Shown one piece after another: positions 22,147-33,895 of a DNA stretch of 64,000 bases. Below the pieces are notes generated by a model. The model ran no database searches. It worked only from the letters and a program-made list of their open reading frames with translations, and was not told the DNA's origin. Within the stretch, counting starts at the first letter, position 1. Every line of letters starts with the position of its first letter. This DNA is from Gonocerus acuteangulatus (Eukaryota > Arthropoda > Insecta > Hemiptera > Coreidae), in contig OX328123.1 in assembly GCA_946811695.1 (NCBI GenBank), positions 33,325,373 through 33,389,372 on the forward strand. The letters are read 5' to 3'. The translations under genes were made by a program, and so were the position numbers.

Positions 22147-22351
22147 ATCTTCTTCATCGAATTGCGGATATTATCTATGTCGCCGATGTCTCGATGGGAG
22201 CTACAATTCAATTGATTTATTTTAAAAAATACGCTAAAACTTGTTCTGATATAATAAAGAAAAGGATTATTACTTACGAAGAAGGACTAATAGTCTTCTT
22301 CATCACTATCCGAATCGCGAATATTATCTATGTCGCCGATGTCTTGATGGG
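22147..22351. repeat. Imperfect tandem copy of the Merlin transposase 3' end
   Basis: The acidic-tail coding segment occurs twice, at about 22147-22200 and 22293-22351 (shared ATTATCTATGTCGCCGATGT). The proximal copy encodes the end of the transposase; the other lies beyond its stop. Confidence 0.8.
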
Positions 22352-23376
22352 ATCCGGGGTATAATTTTCCAATAGCTTTAAATATGTTATGAATTCGTTC
22401 CGTGTAATCTGGATGCTTTCTCTTGAACAAAAATTCCGTGATGTGGCCGATTAGGTGGTGTTTCCTATTTCCATAACGCGGCACGTTTCCTCGTACTTCG
22501 CGCCAGAGACGTTCTATATGTTGGGTATGCGCACCGGTATCGGGATCCACAAAATTATAAGAATGATTTACCGTGAGATGTACATATCCTTTACTTTGGA
22601 GGCAGTTATAAGATCTCCAACAGTCACTAATTATCGTTGTGCCTGGCCTAATATATTCTTGAATGATAGGCAGAAGTGTCTCCTGGCCTCGATTAGCTAC
22701 AGGTACGAGAAAACAATTACGTGAGTCTCTTTCAATGCCCCCAAAAACCCATGATCCTTCTATTATACGGCCGCGATTATATTTTCGACGTCCAATTTTT
22801 GCTTCGTCAATTTCAACAATCATGCAAGGAACTCCGAGAAGGCTGTTTTGATCTACTATTTTATTGACACACACCTCTCTTAAATAGCTCGACCAATCAA
22901 CTACAGCATGGTCTAACATATTTAATTCAATTTTCAAAACATCGTGACTTGGTGGCCTCAACAAAATCCAAAATGCCACGAAATGACAGAGACTTTCCGG
23001 TGAAATTTTGTGATTATGAAACCACGTGTTGCTGTACTGTGACAATCTTTTGTCACGTCGAGTTCGAATTTACCTTGCCTTAGGACGATTAGTCTCGATG
23101 GTATTATTGCAACGGAACAAATATTTATCTTGGAATAGAGTCATCGACGATTCACAATTCGGACATAATTTGACTTCGCGGTAATATATCGTGTTCTAAT
23201 AAGAAATTTAAAAGCCTATCTTCCTCACTAATTAAGACTATAAAACTCGACATAGTGTGACTACATCCTACGCCCCCAGCCAAGATTATTGGAATACTTC
23301 TCAGTTTAGGAAGAAAGAACAAGGCTTCCCATAGGATATTACGAAGGCAACGTCTATTCAAATATTTAAATACCAT
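22287..23376 (-). pseudogene. Merlin (IS1595-like) transposase, few lesions
   Basis: The N-terminal part (from 23376) ends ISEEDRLLNFLLEHDIL. After one frameshift it gives LCPNCESSMTLFQDKYLFRC, half of a zinc ribbon. One TAA stop near 23070 separates this from a 253-codon open frame whose first codon, TTG at 23043-23045, is not a true start. That frame holds the DDE domain: VEIDEAKIGRRKYNRGR (first Asp), WVFGGIERDSRNCFLVPV, GTTIISDCWRSY (second Asp), LTVNHSYNFVDPDTGAHTQ and HIERLWR (the final catalytic position). An acidic tail ends it. Catalytic residues look intact, so only two lesions seem to have killed it. Confidence 0.9.
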
Positions 23377-23903
23377 TTTCGGTGGTTTTTTGAAGTTTTT
23401 ATGATTTTCTTAACATAAAAAACTTAACAAAGTATTTTTTATATATTAGCTGTTGGCTCATATATTATCATTAGACTTAATTACATTTAAATGTATTATG
23501 CGTATTTTTTGTTAATAGAAATTGATTTAATTGATGTTTTTACGAGTTCTATCATACCAATGAAAAATGTGAAAACAAATTTTTATACTTAGTTTTTTCT
23601 TCTTCTCTTCGTTTTTATTCTTAATTAGGTTGAAATGAATATTTAAATTTGAATCGGGCAAGTATTGCCCTCCCAAGTTGACATTCCTGCGTATGCGCGT
23701 GTTTAGAAATAGTTTGTTTACATCATCTTTTATAACCTGTATAGCAGTCAACTTTGGTGCTTAATAAATACTGTTCTAGTCGTTACCGCGAGGGTTTTTT
23801 TTTTTTATTTTTTTTCTTCTCAATTAGGTTAAAATGAATAAGTATACGAAGTTTCATGAAGATCGGTCTCCGGGCAGCTCTCGCTCAGAATTACCCTCAA
23901 ATC

Positions 23904-24930
23904 TTTATCAAGCAACAAAATATTGTAGTACAAGTGAGGTGTTGAAATGGAGAAGCATGACGTAAGTCACAAAAACCAAATTTTACAGGAAAAGCATAGA
24001 ACGTGTGAGAATGTTCAGACGTGTTTTATATATATATATATATTTATTGTAATGATAAAATATATATTATAAGAAATTACTTTTCTGATTAATTAATTAA
24101 TTTTATAATTATTAATATTTATTTTAAAATGAATTAATTTATTTGGTCACGACTATCAATGAGTATCTTAACCTCAGGGTATTAACGGTTCCGAGTGACT
24201 AAAAAGAAATTAATTATGTATTTTTAAACAGTTCTGGCATACAACCATCAATCTAAATGTCTCATCAAACAATACAATAAATCAATACAAATCCCCAAGA
24301 AGTAACTATTACCTTTTATTGAGTAGAGTCTTCCAAAAAAGTCAAACTTCTTCACTTCAGTATTTGCACCAATCAATAGTTTCTTCCCCAGCAGGACATA
24401 CAATGGAAACGTCTTCTATATCAATACTCTTGTTTACACCGGACTATAAACTCATCTATTTAAACCTTTACACAAAAATTTTCACGCACTCAGTTACTAT
24501 GTGAAGTGCTCGGGAAGACTCCGTAGAAAAGAATGAGAGCTTTTAGCGGGAAGAAGCCGATGCTTTCTCCCACTACATTCTGTATCTTGTCGGTTTACAT
24601 TCTATTTAGATAATATTTATAATCCTATAATTTAAAATGATTAATTTATTGTTGCTTGAATGTACATTTATTTTATAACCGTCATATGTCAGTACGGTCC
24701 AGAAATATTACAAATTTAGATCGTATATAATGCGATGTTATCGGAAATTAGGAATTATAGTTTGCGCGGACTTTTCAAGCTCTCAATGGCTATTTTGAAT
24801 TAAAAAAGGTTCTCGTGAATGTAATATATCATTACAATATATTGCTCATCATCTACCTCATGACTTTCATCAAACAGATCGTCACTTTCTCCCGAAGAAA
24901 TCTCGGTGTCAGTATCAGATTTTAAAGTGT

Positions 24931-25012
<82 letters not shown>

Positions 25013-25059
25013 ATTTACTACCTTCTTAGGAAGGGGTTTGATTGTATGTGGTATCTTGT
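23904..25059. other. AT-rich spacer with (TA)n
   Basis: No supported gene. A (TA)n tract of about 62 bp at 24934-24996 runs directly into a T run (24996-25012). Confidence 0.6.
24934..24996. repeat. (TA)n microsatellite followed by poly(T)
   Basis: Uninterrupted TA dinucleotides, then 17 T. Confidence 0.98.
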
Positions 25060-25200
25060 GTTTAGGGTGGTGTTTATGTTTATTTCAGTTTCAATGATTA
25101 GTTTTTCAGGAGTATCTGTCAAAATAAGAGATTTCCCCTTAGGCCTGCCCCTATTTGACATTTTTCTTGCCTGCCCTTTTGGCCTTGCCTTACAACTTTT
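25060..25200 (-). pseudogene. Possible pogo/jerky-type transposase tail
   Basis: The minus frame reads NRGRPKGKSLILTDTPEKLI, a basic patch followed by an ILTDTPEK phrase found just behind the DDE domain of CENP-B/pogo-like transposases in insects. The preceding DDE domain is absent, so the call rests on one short motif. Confidence 0.35.
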
Positions 25201-25324
25201 ATTATTATTATGGGGGGTGGGGTCTCTCAGATTACTGGAGAATATTTTTATTGGGGGATAGTTCCAACCAGTAAAAAGAATTATTTTTATTTTTTTTAAA
25301 TATTTTATTATTTAGGCACTAATT

Positions 25325-25510
25325 ATGGGCATTAAGAAATTTCCTTACGATTCGAGCTGTGTCGAGTAGAACTGCTTGCTGGGATAGTATCAAGTGTTCC
25401 TCTGATAATTTCAGGTATTTGGTGGCACTTACTGTAGTGTTCGGTATCAAACCATTGGTCGAAATGATAACTGCAGTAACTCTTTCGGAATCTAATTTAT
25501 AGAGATCTTT
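25325..25510 (-). pseudogene. Possible C-terminal tail of a LINE pol
   Basis: The minus frame reads KDLYKLDSERVTAVIISTNG, LIPNTTVSATKYLKLSEEH and AVLLDTARIVRKFL. The pattern I-P-V-V-I-x-x-x-G-x-I-P and LDTxRIVRKFL resembles the extreme C-terminus of certain non-LTR retrotransposon polyproteins. No RT is nearby. Family not determined. Confidence 0.35.
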
Positions 25511-25511
25511 T

Positions 25512-25558
25512 AATTATTATTATTAAGACTTATTATTATTATTATTATTATTATTATT
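25512..25558. repeat. (TTA)n microsatellite
   Basis: ATT/TTA trinucleotide run with one interruption (AAGAC) near its left part. Confidence 0.95.
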
Positions 25559-26094
25559 GAACATATAAAAATACATAATACATATTTAATAGTGCACCTA
25601 CAGATCACCTTACTCTTATAATGGTTCTATAATACAGGATAAACAAGATTGTTACAACTTCAGCTGTAATGATAAGAGGCGATAGGTTTGAACTGTGCCA
25701 CTAGTTGATGGTACATCAAAATCAGTGTCTTCCAGCATTAGTCTGTTTGTCACAGTAGCTGCAAGAAATTAATAAGAGAAAATGTTATCATTGAAAGGCG
25801 CAAATCCTTGAAACCTCTCGTGATATCGTTTGGAACTAAGGCTTTAGTATACGCTATACCTTCAAGCTCTGCAATATTGTAGATTGTTAGGGACTTCCCA
25901 ACAGTTCCTGGAAAAGCCTCCAATTATTTACAGCTTCGTTATAAAAGAATTTTAAGCCTTATCGATGCGACGCTGGGTAAAGTCCTTGAGGGCGAGGTAC
26001 CCGCGAATATATTCGGGTATCGCACCGGGGGGTTAAAAGGCCAAGGTCTTGTCAAGAGGTTGCATTTTATGCTAGTGTGTGGAATGACTTATAA

Positions 26095-26144
26095 TTCTGA
26101 CGTTACACTAGAGATATTCATGTATCTCTAGTGTAACGTCAGAA
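26095..26144. repeat. Perfect inverted repeat, 22-bp arms
   Basis: TTCTGACGTTACACTAGAGA and two more bases are repeated inverted after a 6-bp loop (TTCATG). It follows a smaller imperfect palindrome near 26001-26022 (TACCCG/CGGGTA). Could be a MITE remnant; no flanking duplication recognised. Confidence 0.8.
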
Positions 26145-26193
26145 CGTTTTTCTTGAAATGAAGTCGATTTTTTACTGGTGCTTTTCCTTTCCC

Positions 26194-26762
26194 TTAAGAC
26201 CTAACTGATTCGGAACCGTTTGCGCGACCACGTCTGCCCTTTTGTCCTTGATCACTTCTCTGTTGCTTTGTAACTTCTTTAGCTTTCTGAGTTTCAACCA
26301 GTTGTGTTTTGTAAAGCGTGGAAGGGATCTTAGTAGAACTACAACCCTTCTGTCCCTTAGTAGTCGGAAATCTGTCGGAAGGACGTTTTATTTTAGACGA
26401 GCTAATTTCTGGTGGTGCACTAAATGGTGGGGGAGTCAACCCCTGATCTGCCAAAGATGTCGATGGCTTGTTTGAATTGAATGGCTCTAGCTGAGATGCT
26501 GAAGATGTCGATGACGCTTCCTGGTTTGCTAAACAAGTTTATGGCTTGTCCGATATCAACGGTTGCCTCTTAGCGGTTTCATAAAATATGTTGTTTGCTT
26601 TTTATTTGTCTCTTCAATGTATTCTGCATCTGAGAAAATTATCTTGTTTAAAGGGTTTATTACTGTAACTTTAAAAACATTGATAGCAACTTGAGCTGTT
26701 TGACATTTGACATAAGTTCTGCCAAATAGCTCCATGTTCGGGTGGAAAGCATTCTTGCTCAA
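26194..26762 (-). other. Open frames of unknown origin
   Basis: Two minus-strand frames (26194-26454, Lys/Gln/Arg-rich C-terminal part; 26556-26762) lie downstream of the pogo-like pseudogene in the same orientation. They may be its C-terminal region, which is poorly conserved in this family. No motif confirms it. Confidence 0.3.
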
Positions 26763-26926
26763 AGGCCTATTGAGCGTGGTCTATACGCGATTGGCTCAAC
26801 TTATAGCCAAAGCTAACTCATGGGATCTAAACTCTATCCTATCCGCAATCGTCGCAATGTTAGTTAATGTAGGCCCGTAGTAAAGATGGCATTCCGAGTT
26901 GCATTCCATTCGGGCGAGATCTGGGG

Positions 26927-27322
26927 CTATTGATCGAAGTCGTAACAAGCCCAGCTATCGTTTGGTCGCTCATGTCTAATACAGAAGCCGAATACTCTCA
27001 TTCCCATCACAAGACGTTCCCTTTTCAGGGAAGGGTGAGTCATGTTTGACTCACCGTCACAATAGTATTTGGATCTGAAGAAGTCTCCATACACTACAAC
27101 GTTTAGGCAAGTTTCTTGAGCGCGATTTCCTTGTTGTGAGTCATATGGTATAATGTGGGGGCTTTCTTGTTGTTTACTAAGCCTCTTCTTCCCAGGGCTA
27201 TCACTTCCAAAAGTCTGGACAGTACTGGAATTTTCCTCTAGCCAGGAGTGTCCGTTTTCGTCTTCATGATCATCATCTTCGTCTGAATGAACGTTCTCTT
27301 CTACTCGGCAAATATTTTCCAA
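26927..27322 (-). pseudogene. Acidic open frame behind the pogo-like transposase
   Basis: 131 codons, Asp/Glu-rich in the first third (EENVHSDEDDDHEDENGH), with no catalytic motif. It lies directly downstream of the pogo-like DDE remnant on the same strand. Acidic tails are common at the C-terminus of pogo/CENP-B-like proteins, so it may be that tail; the link is inference. Confidence 0.35.
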
Positions 27323-27419
27323 ATCATTGCTCTAATCTTCACTGCTATTTTCGTCTCGGTGAACATCCCAAGCCTCACATCTTTGCCAGGCGACACTTTC
27401 ACCTTTTTTCCCCTCTTGG

Positions 27420-28335
27420 GTTTTTCGATTCTTTTTTCGCATCTACATTTTTTCAAATAATCAGAAAAACGTTTGCTCCAATGTTAACCAGCATTGTTTT
27501 TAATGTCTCTCCAGGCAACTTTCCCAAAACTATTTCGGCATTTAACGAAACAAGCTTTAAAACTTGATTACATATTTTGGTCAATACTTTGACCTTACGA
27601 TTTCAAAGCATTCTTTTAAATAAAATAAGAGGAAATTCTGATTTGGGCAGAATACCATTATTTTTTTTAGCTCCCAATCAGTCAAAACGACACCTGTGTT
27701 GCTTCATTGGTCCAAACGCAACATCTAGTGGTTGCACAAAGTGTGTAGCATTGGAGGTGGGTGGTAATGAAATTAATGTCTTCACATTGCTTAATCACAA
27801 AGATTGACAGATGATTAGGAAGATAGTCGCTTACCTTTCGCCCTTTTAAATTACGTAAATGTGGCAAAACCACTTGTAAAAAACCAGTCTTCAAAAATTG
27901 ATGTCTTAAACTTCCCTCTTTTCGTCCTACTATATCATTATATAGTCCTTCTGGACACCCTTCCACCCAAGATGGATAAATATGACAGGACGGTAAAAAA
28001 CATGCCGAGGCAGGAAATCAGCTGAAGCTCTAGCAGCCATCATAATAGGCGTGCTGCTATTAGAAGAATCGATAATTCTATTTACCTGTTTGGTTCCTTT
28101 TTTTTACAATTGACTTTAACTTTTCCAGGATCGTCAGTTAAATTGGACTCCTCATAATTGACGATGTTCTCAGGAAGAATATTTTTTAGATTACCAAAAT
28201 ATTCTTTAACATTTTCCTTATCAACTTCTGCTCCACACCTTTTGATGGTTTGTCCAAGGCATGCCGTCTATAACTGATTCCTTCTTATAACGCCGACAAA
28301 CCATTCTAATCCTGGTCCAGGGCTTGCCTTTAAAT
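27420..28335 (-). pseudogene. pogo/jerky-like DDE transposase pseudogene
   Basis: Minus-strand pieces in order: KGKPWTRIRMVCRRYKKE (end of the HTH region), NYEESNLTDDPGKVKVNCKK near 28105-28165 (family consensus NYDETNLTDDPG, so the first catalytic Asp reads Glu), PVIFIHLGW, then FLQVVLPHLRNLKGRKV joined to LPNHLSIFVIKQCEDINFI. The IGDN block that carries the second Asp is deleted. Then come NATHFVQPLDVAFGPMK in broken frames. Such proteins cut at TA sites. An acidic tail region (26927-27322) may follow. Clearly inactive. Confidence 0.82.
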
Positions 28336-28618
28336 CCTGTGATTTGTTTTCATTTGCCTATCTTTTGCAACGTACGTAAATTTGACGTTACAGTAAAAAT
28401 TTCATGATTACTTCATTTTAAGGAAATTTATTCTCAGGGAGGATTTACCAATATCGTGGGTCCGTTTACCGTCAAATTAATTTGAGGCGAATCTAAGTAC
28501 CGGGCATAATAACATTAAAAAAAATAGTTAATTATTTTACACAAAAATATATGGGGACAAAGAAAATCTTATCTATGGTTATACATTATTACCTGCTTTC
28601 TCCTTCCATCTGGACATT

Positions 28619-31592
28619 TCATGGTCCAGCATTTAATTTCTCTCGGGCTTTGCTACCTTTTGCCAGCACTCTCTCGTACCATGCTCCGGTTGCATAACTA
28701 ACTATTGCTATATACACACCTTGGTAGATTTCTAGTAGGGGTCTGAAGCCTTTTCTAGCTTTTTCTAGGCATTCATCTATATGTCTCGTTATTTTCCAAC
28801 CTTTTTCCCGTATTACACCTAGATATCTAATATAGGCAACTTCATCCATGTATTGGTTCACTAAATTCATTTTGGGGCCTCTATTTCCATTGAATTTTCC
28901 TTTCAGGAGCATACATTTCGTCTTATTTAGGGATAGTTCCATTTTATTTGTCGCACACCAGTGAAGGACTTTTCGTACGACTTCACTTCCTCGCGTTTCG
29001 ATATCCCGTCTGCTTTCCCCACTTAAATAATAACCCCATCATCGGCGTATGCTATCATCGTTTCATTTTCTGTATTCATTTGCCGAACTAATCAGTCAAA
29101 TATTAGTTTCCACATCTGTGGCCCTAAAACGGATCCTTGGGGGCAGCCTCTGTTTACTTCTCTTCGCACTACTCTTCCCCGTTCGGATATTTCTACTGTT
29201 CTATTTTGAAGATAATCTCAAATTACTTTATAAATATATTTATTTACTCTCTTGTCTCTCATTATTTTTAAGATTCCGGGCCACCAGACGTTATCGAACG
29301 CAGCAGCTATATCCAGAAATATTTGCCTCGTACATATTTTTCTGGTCTACTATTAATTGTTTTTTCAACTGCTATCATGGCGTCCTCTGTGGATTTAGTT
29401 GGCATGAACCCGAATTGCTGGGGGTGCATTTCATTATAAAATATGTTCCTTCTATTGGCTACTATTAATCTTTCTAGAATTTTTCCTAGTGCCGGGAGGA
29501 GGCATATGGTTCTATACGATTTTATACCTATTTTGTCCTTGTCTTCTCCTTTTAGAAGTGCCTTTATTACCCCTCGTTTCCATCTATTGGAAAAAATTCC
29601 TTTGTCGAGGCAGTACTGGTAAACCCTGGTCAAGACCTTTTCTATTATTGGTAATCCCTCTATAACCATTTCACAAGGGATTCCTTCCCAGCCCGGGGAT
29701 TTACCCTTGGCCATCTGACTGACAGCGTCTCTTAACATCTTAAACCTCTATTGTTATTTTATTACCACCGAGAGCATCGACCTGGTTCTCCGTCCTCTGG
29801 TGGGTAGGTGTCCTCGGCTATAAACCCCCCTAAAAGTCTCTCTGCCGTTGTTTCCCAAGTCTTTGTTTCACTGTCTCTATATCCTACAGCTGTGAATACG
29901 TCTCTGGGTTTTACCTTGCCTTTTGCTAATTTATACACTAAGTTCCATGGGGAGTTAGTGAACTCTGTCTTAACAAGTAGTTCCCAGCTTTCTTTCTTTG
30001 CTTCGTCTATCATTTTGCGGTATTCTCGTCGCGTTTTAGTAAATTCTATTTTAGCTAATTTTCGTAACGTTTCATCTCTTTCGCCCTGATTGGTTTTACG
30101 TTTTTTGGTCATTTCTTTTCTGAATTTATCTATTTCATCGTTCCACCAAGCGACCACCATGTTTAGGTCGCCTTTTACTCATTTTTATTGTCGCTCTAGC
30201 CGCCCCTAATATTCAATTTTCCGTTTCTTTTACCAGGGAAATTAGACTTTTCCGTTTATGGGCCAGTTTTCGAGTTCAGACTTCCTCTCTTCTAATTTTA
30301 TTCTATTCCGCTTCTTTGAGTCCGCTTCTCCATTCCTGGTGCCCCTTGGGTTTCTCATTATTTCCTCCTACTAGGAAGCTTATTAGTTTGTGGGAGCTAC
30401 TTGTTTTTCCATCTATTTCCCATTTCATTATTTTTCCCCTCATGTCGCTGGTTTGATAGGGTGAGGTCAATAAAACTTTTTGCATCCCCTCGTTCGTAAG
30501 TTGGTCCCTGATCTATATCATTTAGAATTTCTAGTCGGTTTTCTGTTATTATCCACTCTAGTTCTCTCCCTTTTTCATTAGTGTTATCGCCCCCCCCCCA
30601 TAGTGGGCTGTGGGCATTCGCATCCATTACTATGACTAGCTTATTTTTCCCTAGAACTGTTATTATTTTTCTCAGCATTTCCACATGTTTCTCGGCTCTA
30701 TCGCGGTACTGCCAATACATATTAATCAGATAAAATCGTTCAGTACCGCGTGGGAGACCATGTATTACTACGCAATGTTCATTACTCAGAGGACTTATTT
30801 TTAATATTCCTATTTCTGGTTCTAGTATTATGAATGCCGCCCAGGGGAGTTTTCCTTGCTCCGCACCTGCTATCACTCGTACCCCCACTAAAATACTTCA
30901 TTCACTCTCTTTCGCTCTATCCCTTTCTCACCCGCACATCGTACCGTCCTCTCTACAATTTCAGCAACTTTCACACCCACTTTCTCACGAACCCCAGCAA
31001 CATTCATTCCTCCACAAACCTCCGCCTTTATTTGTTGTAACATGTTCACACACTCCTCTTGTACCTGTTTACAGGTCCTTTCCCCAGCTTCCCTTGCTTC
31101 CTTCACCACCCCTTCAACAATTTCTGCTGCCCATTTCCCCTCCATTAGAGTTTGGACACTAATTTCCAATGTACAAATTTTTTTTTTGCGATTTTACTCT
31201 CACTTCAGATACTCAGTCTCCATCCGTCGGAGAGTTTCCTCTAACTTTTGAAACCTTGGGCCATAGTAGGCCTCATGCTTGCTGGCGGAAGTTACGCACC
31301 GTATAGCTGCGTAACTCCTCTATGGCCGTTCTCATATCTAATCTAATCTCTACTATGAGATCTTTTTTCCCCTCTTGCCTCCTATCATCCGCCATATTGG
31401 CAACTATTACCTTACTACAGTTATACTATAAATAGTATATGTAGACGTTATATTTATAGTATACCCACTAAAATACTTGCTTTTCTGTGAATGCTATTTC
31501 TCTTAATTCTGCATCTACCCCGGATGCCCTATCCGCATTTAACTGCATTATCTTGATTAGTCTTTTGTCCGGTGGATTTCTATTCATATTGA
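28619..31592 (-). pseudogene. Element F ORF2, endonuclease-reverse transcriptase
   Basis: Starts near MNRNPPDKRL with QLNADRAS and ELREIAF, then loses about 20 residues of the endonuclease at the insertion point. The rest reads GVRVIAGAEQGKLPWAAFI, VIVMDANAHSPLWGG (catalytic Asp/Asn) and SFIDLTL. The RT has AKGKSPGWEGIPCEM, SYRTICLLPALGKILERLIV, PQQFGFMPTKSTEDAM and a YADDG active site near 29040-29060 that is intact. It ends in the thumb at YATGAWYERVLAKG. Frame breaks occur at about 30390, 29760 and 29300. Confidence 0.85.
30899..31463 (-). mobile_element. Inserted 5' piece of another R1-like LINE in element F
   Basis: About 565 bp is bracketed by the 15-bp direct repeat CCCACTAAAATACTT (30884-30898 and 31464-31478). 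The minus strand begins with a short AT-rich leader, then MADDRRQEGKKDLIVEIRL. After stops it has MEGKWAAEIVEGVVKEAREA and a coiled-coil-like stretch to VNEVF (31169-30888), the look of an R1-like ORF1 N-terminus. It stops without zinc knuckles, RT, 3' UTR or A tail. A LINE copy with its 5' end kept and its 3' end missing is the reverse of ordinary truncation. Confidence 0.65.
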
Positions 31593-32982
31593 GTGTTCCT
31601 TCGAAGGCTCCTCCAGGCCTGTTCCATTACCGGGCATTTTACTGATGTAGTGGAGTGTTCTACATGCGGGAGATTCGTCCTCAGACAATTCGCGCATCCT
31701 AATGTCTGGGATTTACATCTGGTTACATGATGCCCCTCTATTCCACATCCTATGCACGTAACTTTATTCCGACAGTTGTTACCGGAGTGACCGAATCCCA
31801 AACATTTATAACATCTACATGGTTCTAAAAGTTCTTCTACTTTGCACAACCATATACCTACATACAGCTTTCCGAAACCCATTATTCGTTTAAATAATTG
31901 TGGTTCTACCTCCACCATCCATTTATTTATTGCTACCTTTTCTCGCAAATCGGGGGATGAATTTTTCTTGCATATTTTCCTCTAGCCCTTCAAAAGCCTC
32001 TTTATTTCGGTGATATACAGCCGTGAGTAGCTCCTCCTTTCTAACCGTGTTATCCACCCCATATAGCGCTATCATAGGTCTTTTTTTCTGGGGGGACCCA
32101 TCGATATTAAACCCTTCTCCTTTTAATTTCGAATTTTCCTTTAGTTTTTTCCCGCTCTTCTGATTCCTTTTATCCTGACTTCTCCCTCTTTTACATCCAG
32201 ACATTTTATTAGGTCCTCCTTCGTTTTGACAGTTTCTTTAAGAGCTTCTATAATAACTCGAGTTCCACTAAGTCCCTTTTTTCTATTTCTCATTGCAACT
32301 TGGGCCCATGACTCTAATCTATTTTCCTCCTTAGGCTGACTTCTTCCACGATTTTAACTGCCTTTTCCACTACCTCAGTCATTTTAATGACTTGGTCATT
32401 TGCGACCGATGGCCCCTCCATGCCATTTTTAATTTGCCCTAAGCTGCTTTCCATGGCTGTTTTTATTGTTTCATTTTTCCTATTTTATCGCTAATATCCT
32501 TTTCTACTATATTTACTACTTTTTCACCTACTCCATGGACTTTATTTTCTAGCCCTATCACCCTGTCGCTATGAGCCTTCATGCCTTCTTCATATTTATT
32601 TCCTAAAATTTTATTTACTTTTTCCTCAACTACGTTTTCCCAGTCCGCATTTACAATTTTATCTACTGCCTTCTCTACCCTTCCTATAGTCTCACCTATT
32701 TGCTTCATATTAAGAAATCTCTTACCAGCCCCTTCTAATTCATTGATTATTTATGTTATTCTCTGGGCTCTCGGTCGCAAGTATTTCTCGTGTCTATCGT
32801 CTGATGCTTAGAAGGTTTTTTCAATGTAGCTTTTTATTTGATTTATATTAGCCACGGTTTCTTCTTTTAATCTCCCTAACATTTCTATTTCTCCTATCCA
32901 TTTATAGTCAAATTTAATTATTTCCTCCGTTATTTGCCCTACGTTATCCCCTTCAGTTCCTATTATTTTCCCCTCATTCATT
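31580..32982 (-). pseudogene. Element F ORF1, Gag-like protein with zinc knuckles
   Basis: A likely start MNEGKIIGTEGDN is near 32982. A coiled-coil-like region follows (32708-32463, heptads such as VEEKVNKIL and IGLENKVHG), then a basic linker, MIALYGVDNTVRKEELLTAVY (32100-32040), FIPRFARKG, and three Cys knuckles near the end: CYKCLGFGHSGNNC, CIGCGIEGHHVTRC and CANC...HSTTSVKC. The last codons are RRNTQYE. This is the layout of R1-clade ORF1 proteins, which bind element RNA. Several stops and a frameshift break it. ORF2 starts at ATGAATAG overlapping the ORF1 stop. Confidence 0.85.
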
Positions 32983-33650
32983 TTGTTTAAATTTAAATCT
33001 GAATCTGAATCTCCCCAGTCCCGTAATTTATAGTTAATTATTTTTATGTGTTTGATTTGAAGTTATGATTTTATTTATTTATTTTAATTTTAAAAGGAAT
33101 CACAATTTATTTATTTAATTTTAAAAGAATTGTACACCCCTATACATGCACACTGGTTAATATATCCTAGTTTTAATTTAATGTTAATACACTTAGTAAA
33201 TAAAGATGTACTCATAGTTTTACTCTTGTTGGTTTGGTGAGGTATGGTGACCCCATTTTGCAAGCAAAATGCGCGTGAAGAGGGTTAGCCCGCAACTTTC
33301 CCCTCAACACGAGAACGAGAGAACCCCTGCACCAAAACTTGTACCAGGTAGGGGAGCTCCCCTGGAAGAACCAGGCAAGCGGGTCCCTTACGGGAAGGGG
33401 TCTTGGCAACTTTACAAAGGCTCGTAGGCAAAGCCTCGCGCAGGCGCCCCTTGGCTCTGAGCAACTTCCGCAGCCCCGACCAGGCATTCGGAACTCGCCA
33501 TCGATATATGCGCTGTTGGGTGCGTCATTGCACGGCATCCGCCGCACTCGGCCTGGTGTATGCATACCTACGGATAGGTAACAATAAAGAAACACCTGCA
33601 TACCTAATAATTAGGTAACCCCTACGAATAGATTAGTCCCAATGTTACAT

Positions 33651-33895
33651 TCTTTTACTGTGGCTGGTGCACATTTGGTACCAGGGCCGTCGAGCCTAAC
33701 ACTCGACATAGTTTTGTAATCAGAACACTGTGGTACCCGGCAAATGCGACGTAGGCTGAAGCTTCAGGGTCATAGCGATCCACTGTAATCCATGAACAAA
33801 TGATATAGTTCTATGGAGGCCCTCAAAGAGATTGTTCTGAGGTCGCCTATACGGGTAATCCCCACCCTCAAGAGAGCCGAGATGGTGGGGGGGCA
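33651..33895 (-). mobile_element. R2L, 3' end piece
   Basis: The minus strand continues from the endonuclease with VVGTRGAMPPHHLGSLEGG and then enters an apparent 3' UTR. It joins 33896-34181 without a break, so it is the downstream end of the R2-like element that E split. Confidence 0.7.

Larger units (their letters stand above)
21691..23895 (-). mobile_element. Merlin transposon, nearly complete
   Basis: Exact 8-bp direct repeats CTCAAATC (21683-21690, 23896-23903) flank inverted ends starting GGTAATTCTGAGC and GAGCTGCCCGGAGACC. Inverted similarity extends roughly 270-290 bp inward, long for Merlin. Between the arms is one transposase gene on the minus strand with an IS1595/ISXO2-like DDE domain, which defines Merlin. 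The left arm contains a run of about 65 A where the right arm has a shorter mixed T/A stretch, so the run expanded after insertion. Confidence 0.93.
28619..33650 (-). mobile_element. Element F: R1-like LINE, 3'-truncated and decayed
   Basis: The minus strand carries in order a 5' UTR (about 33650-32983), Gag-like ORF1 (32982-31580) and ORF2 with AP-type endonuclease and RT as far as the thumb (28619). The C-terminal zinc finger and 3' UTR are absent. Its 5' UTR shares the phrase AGTTTTACTC and neighbours with element G (about 33215 and 45700), so F and G are related families. ORF2 is interrupted by a 565-bp insertion at 30899-31463. Confidence 0.85.
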
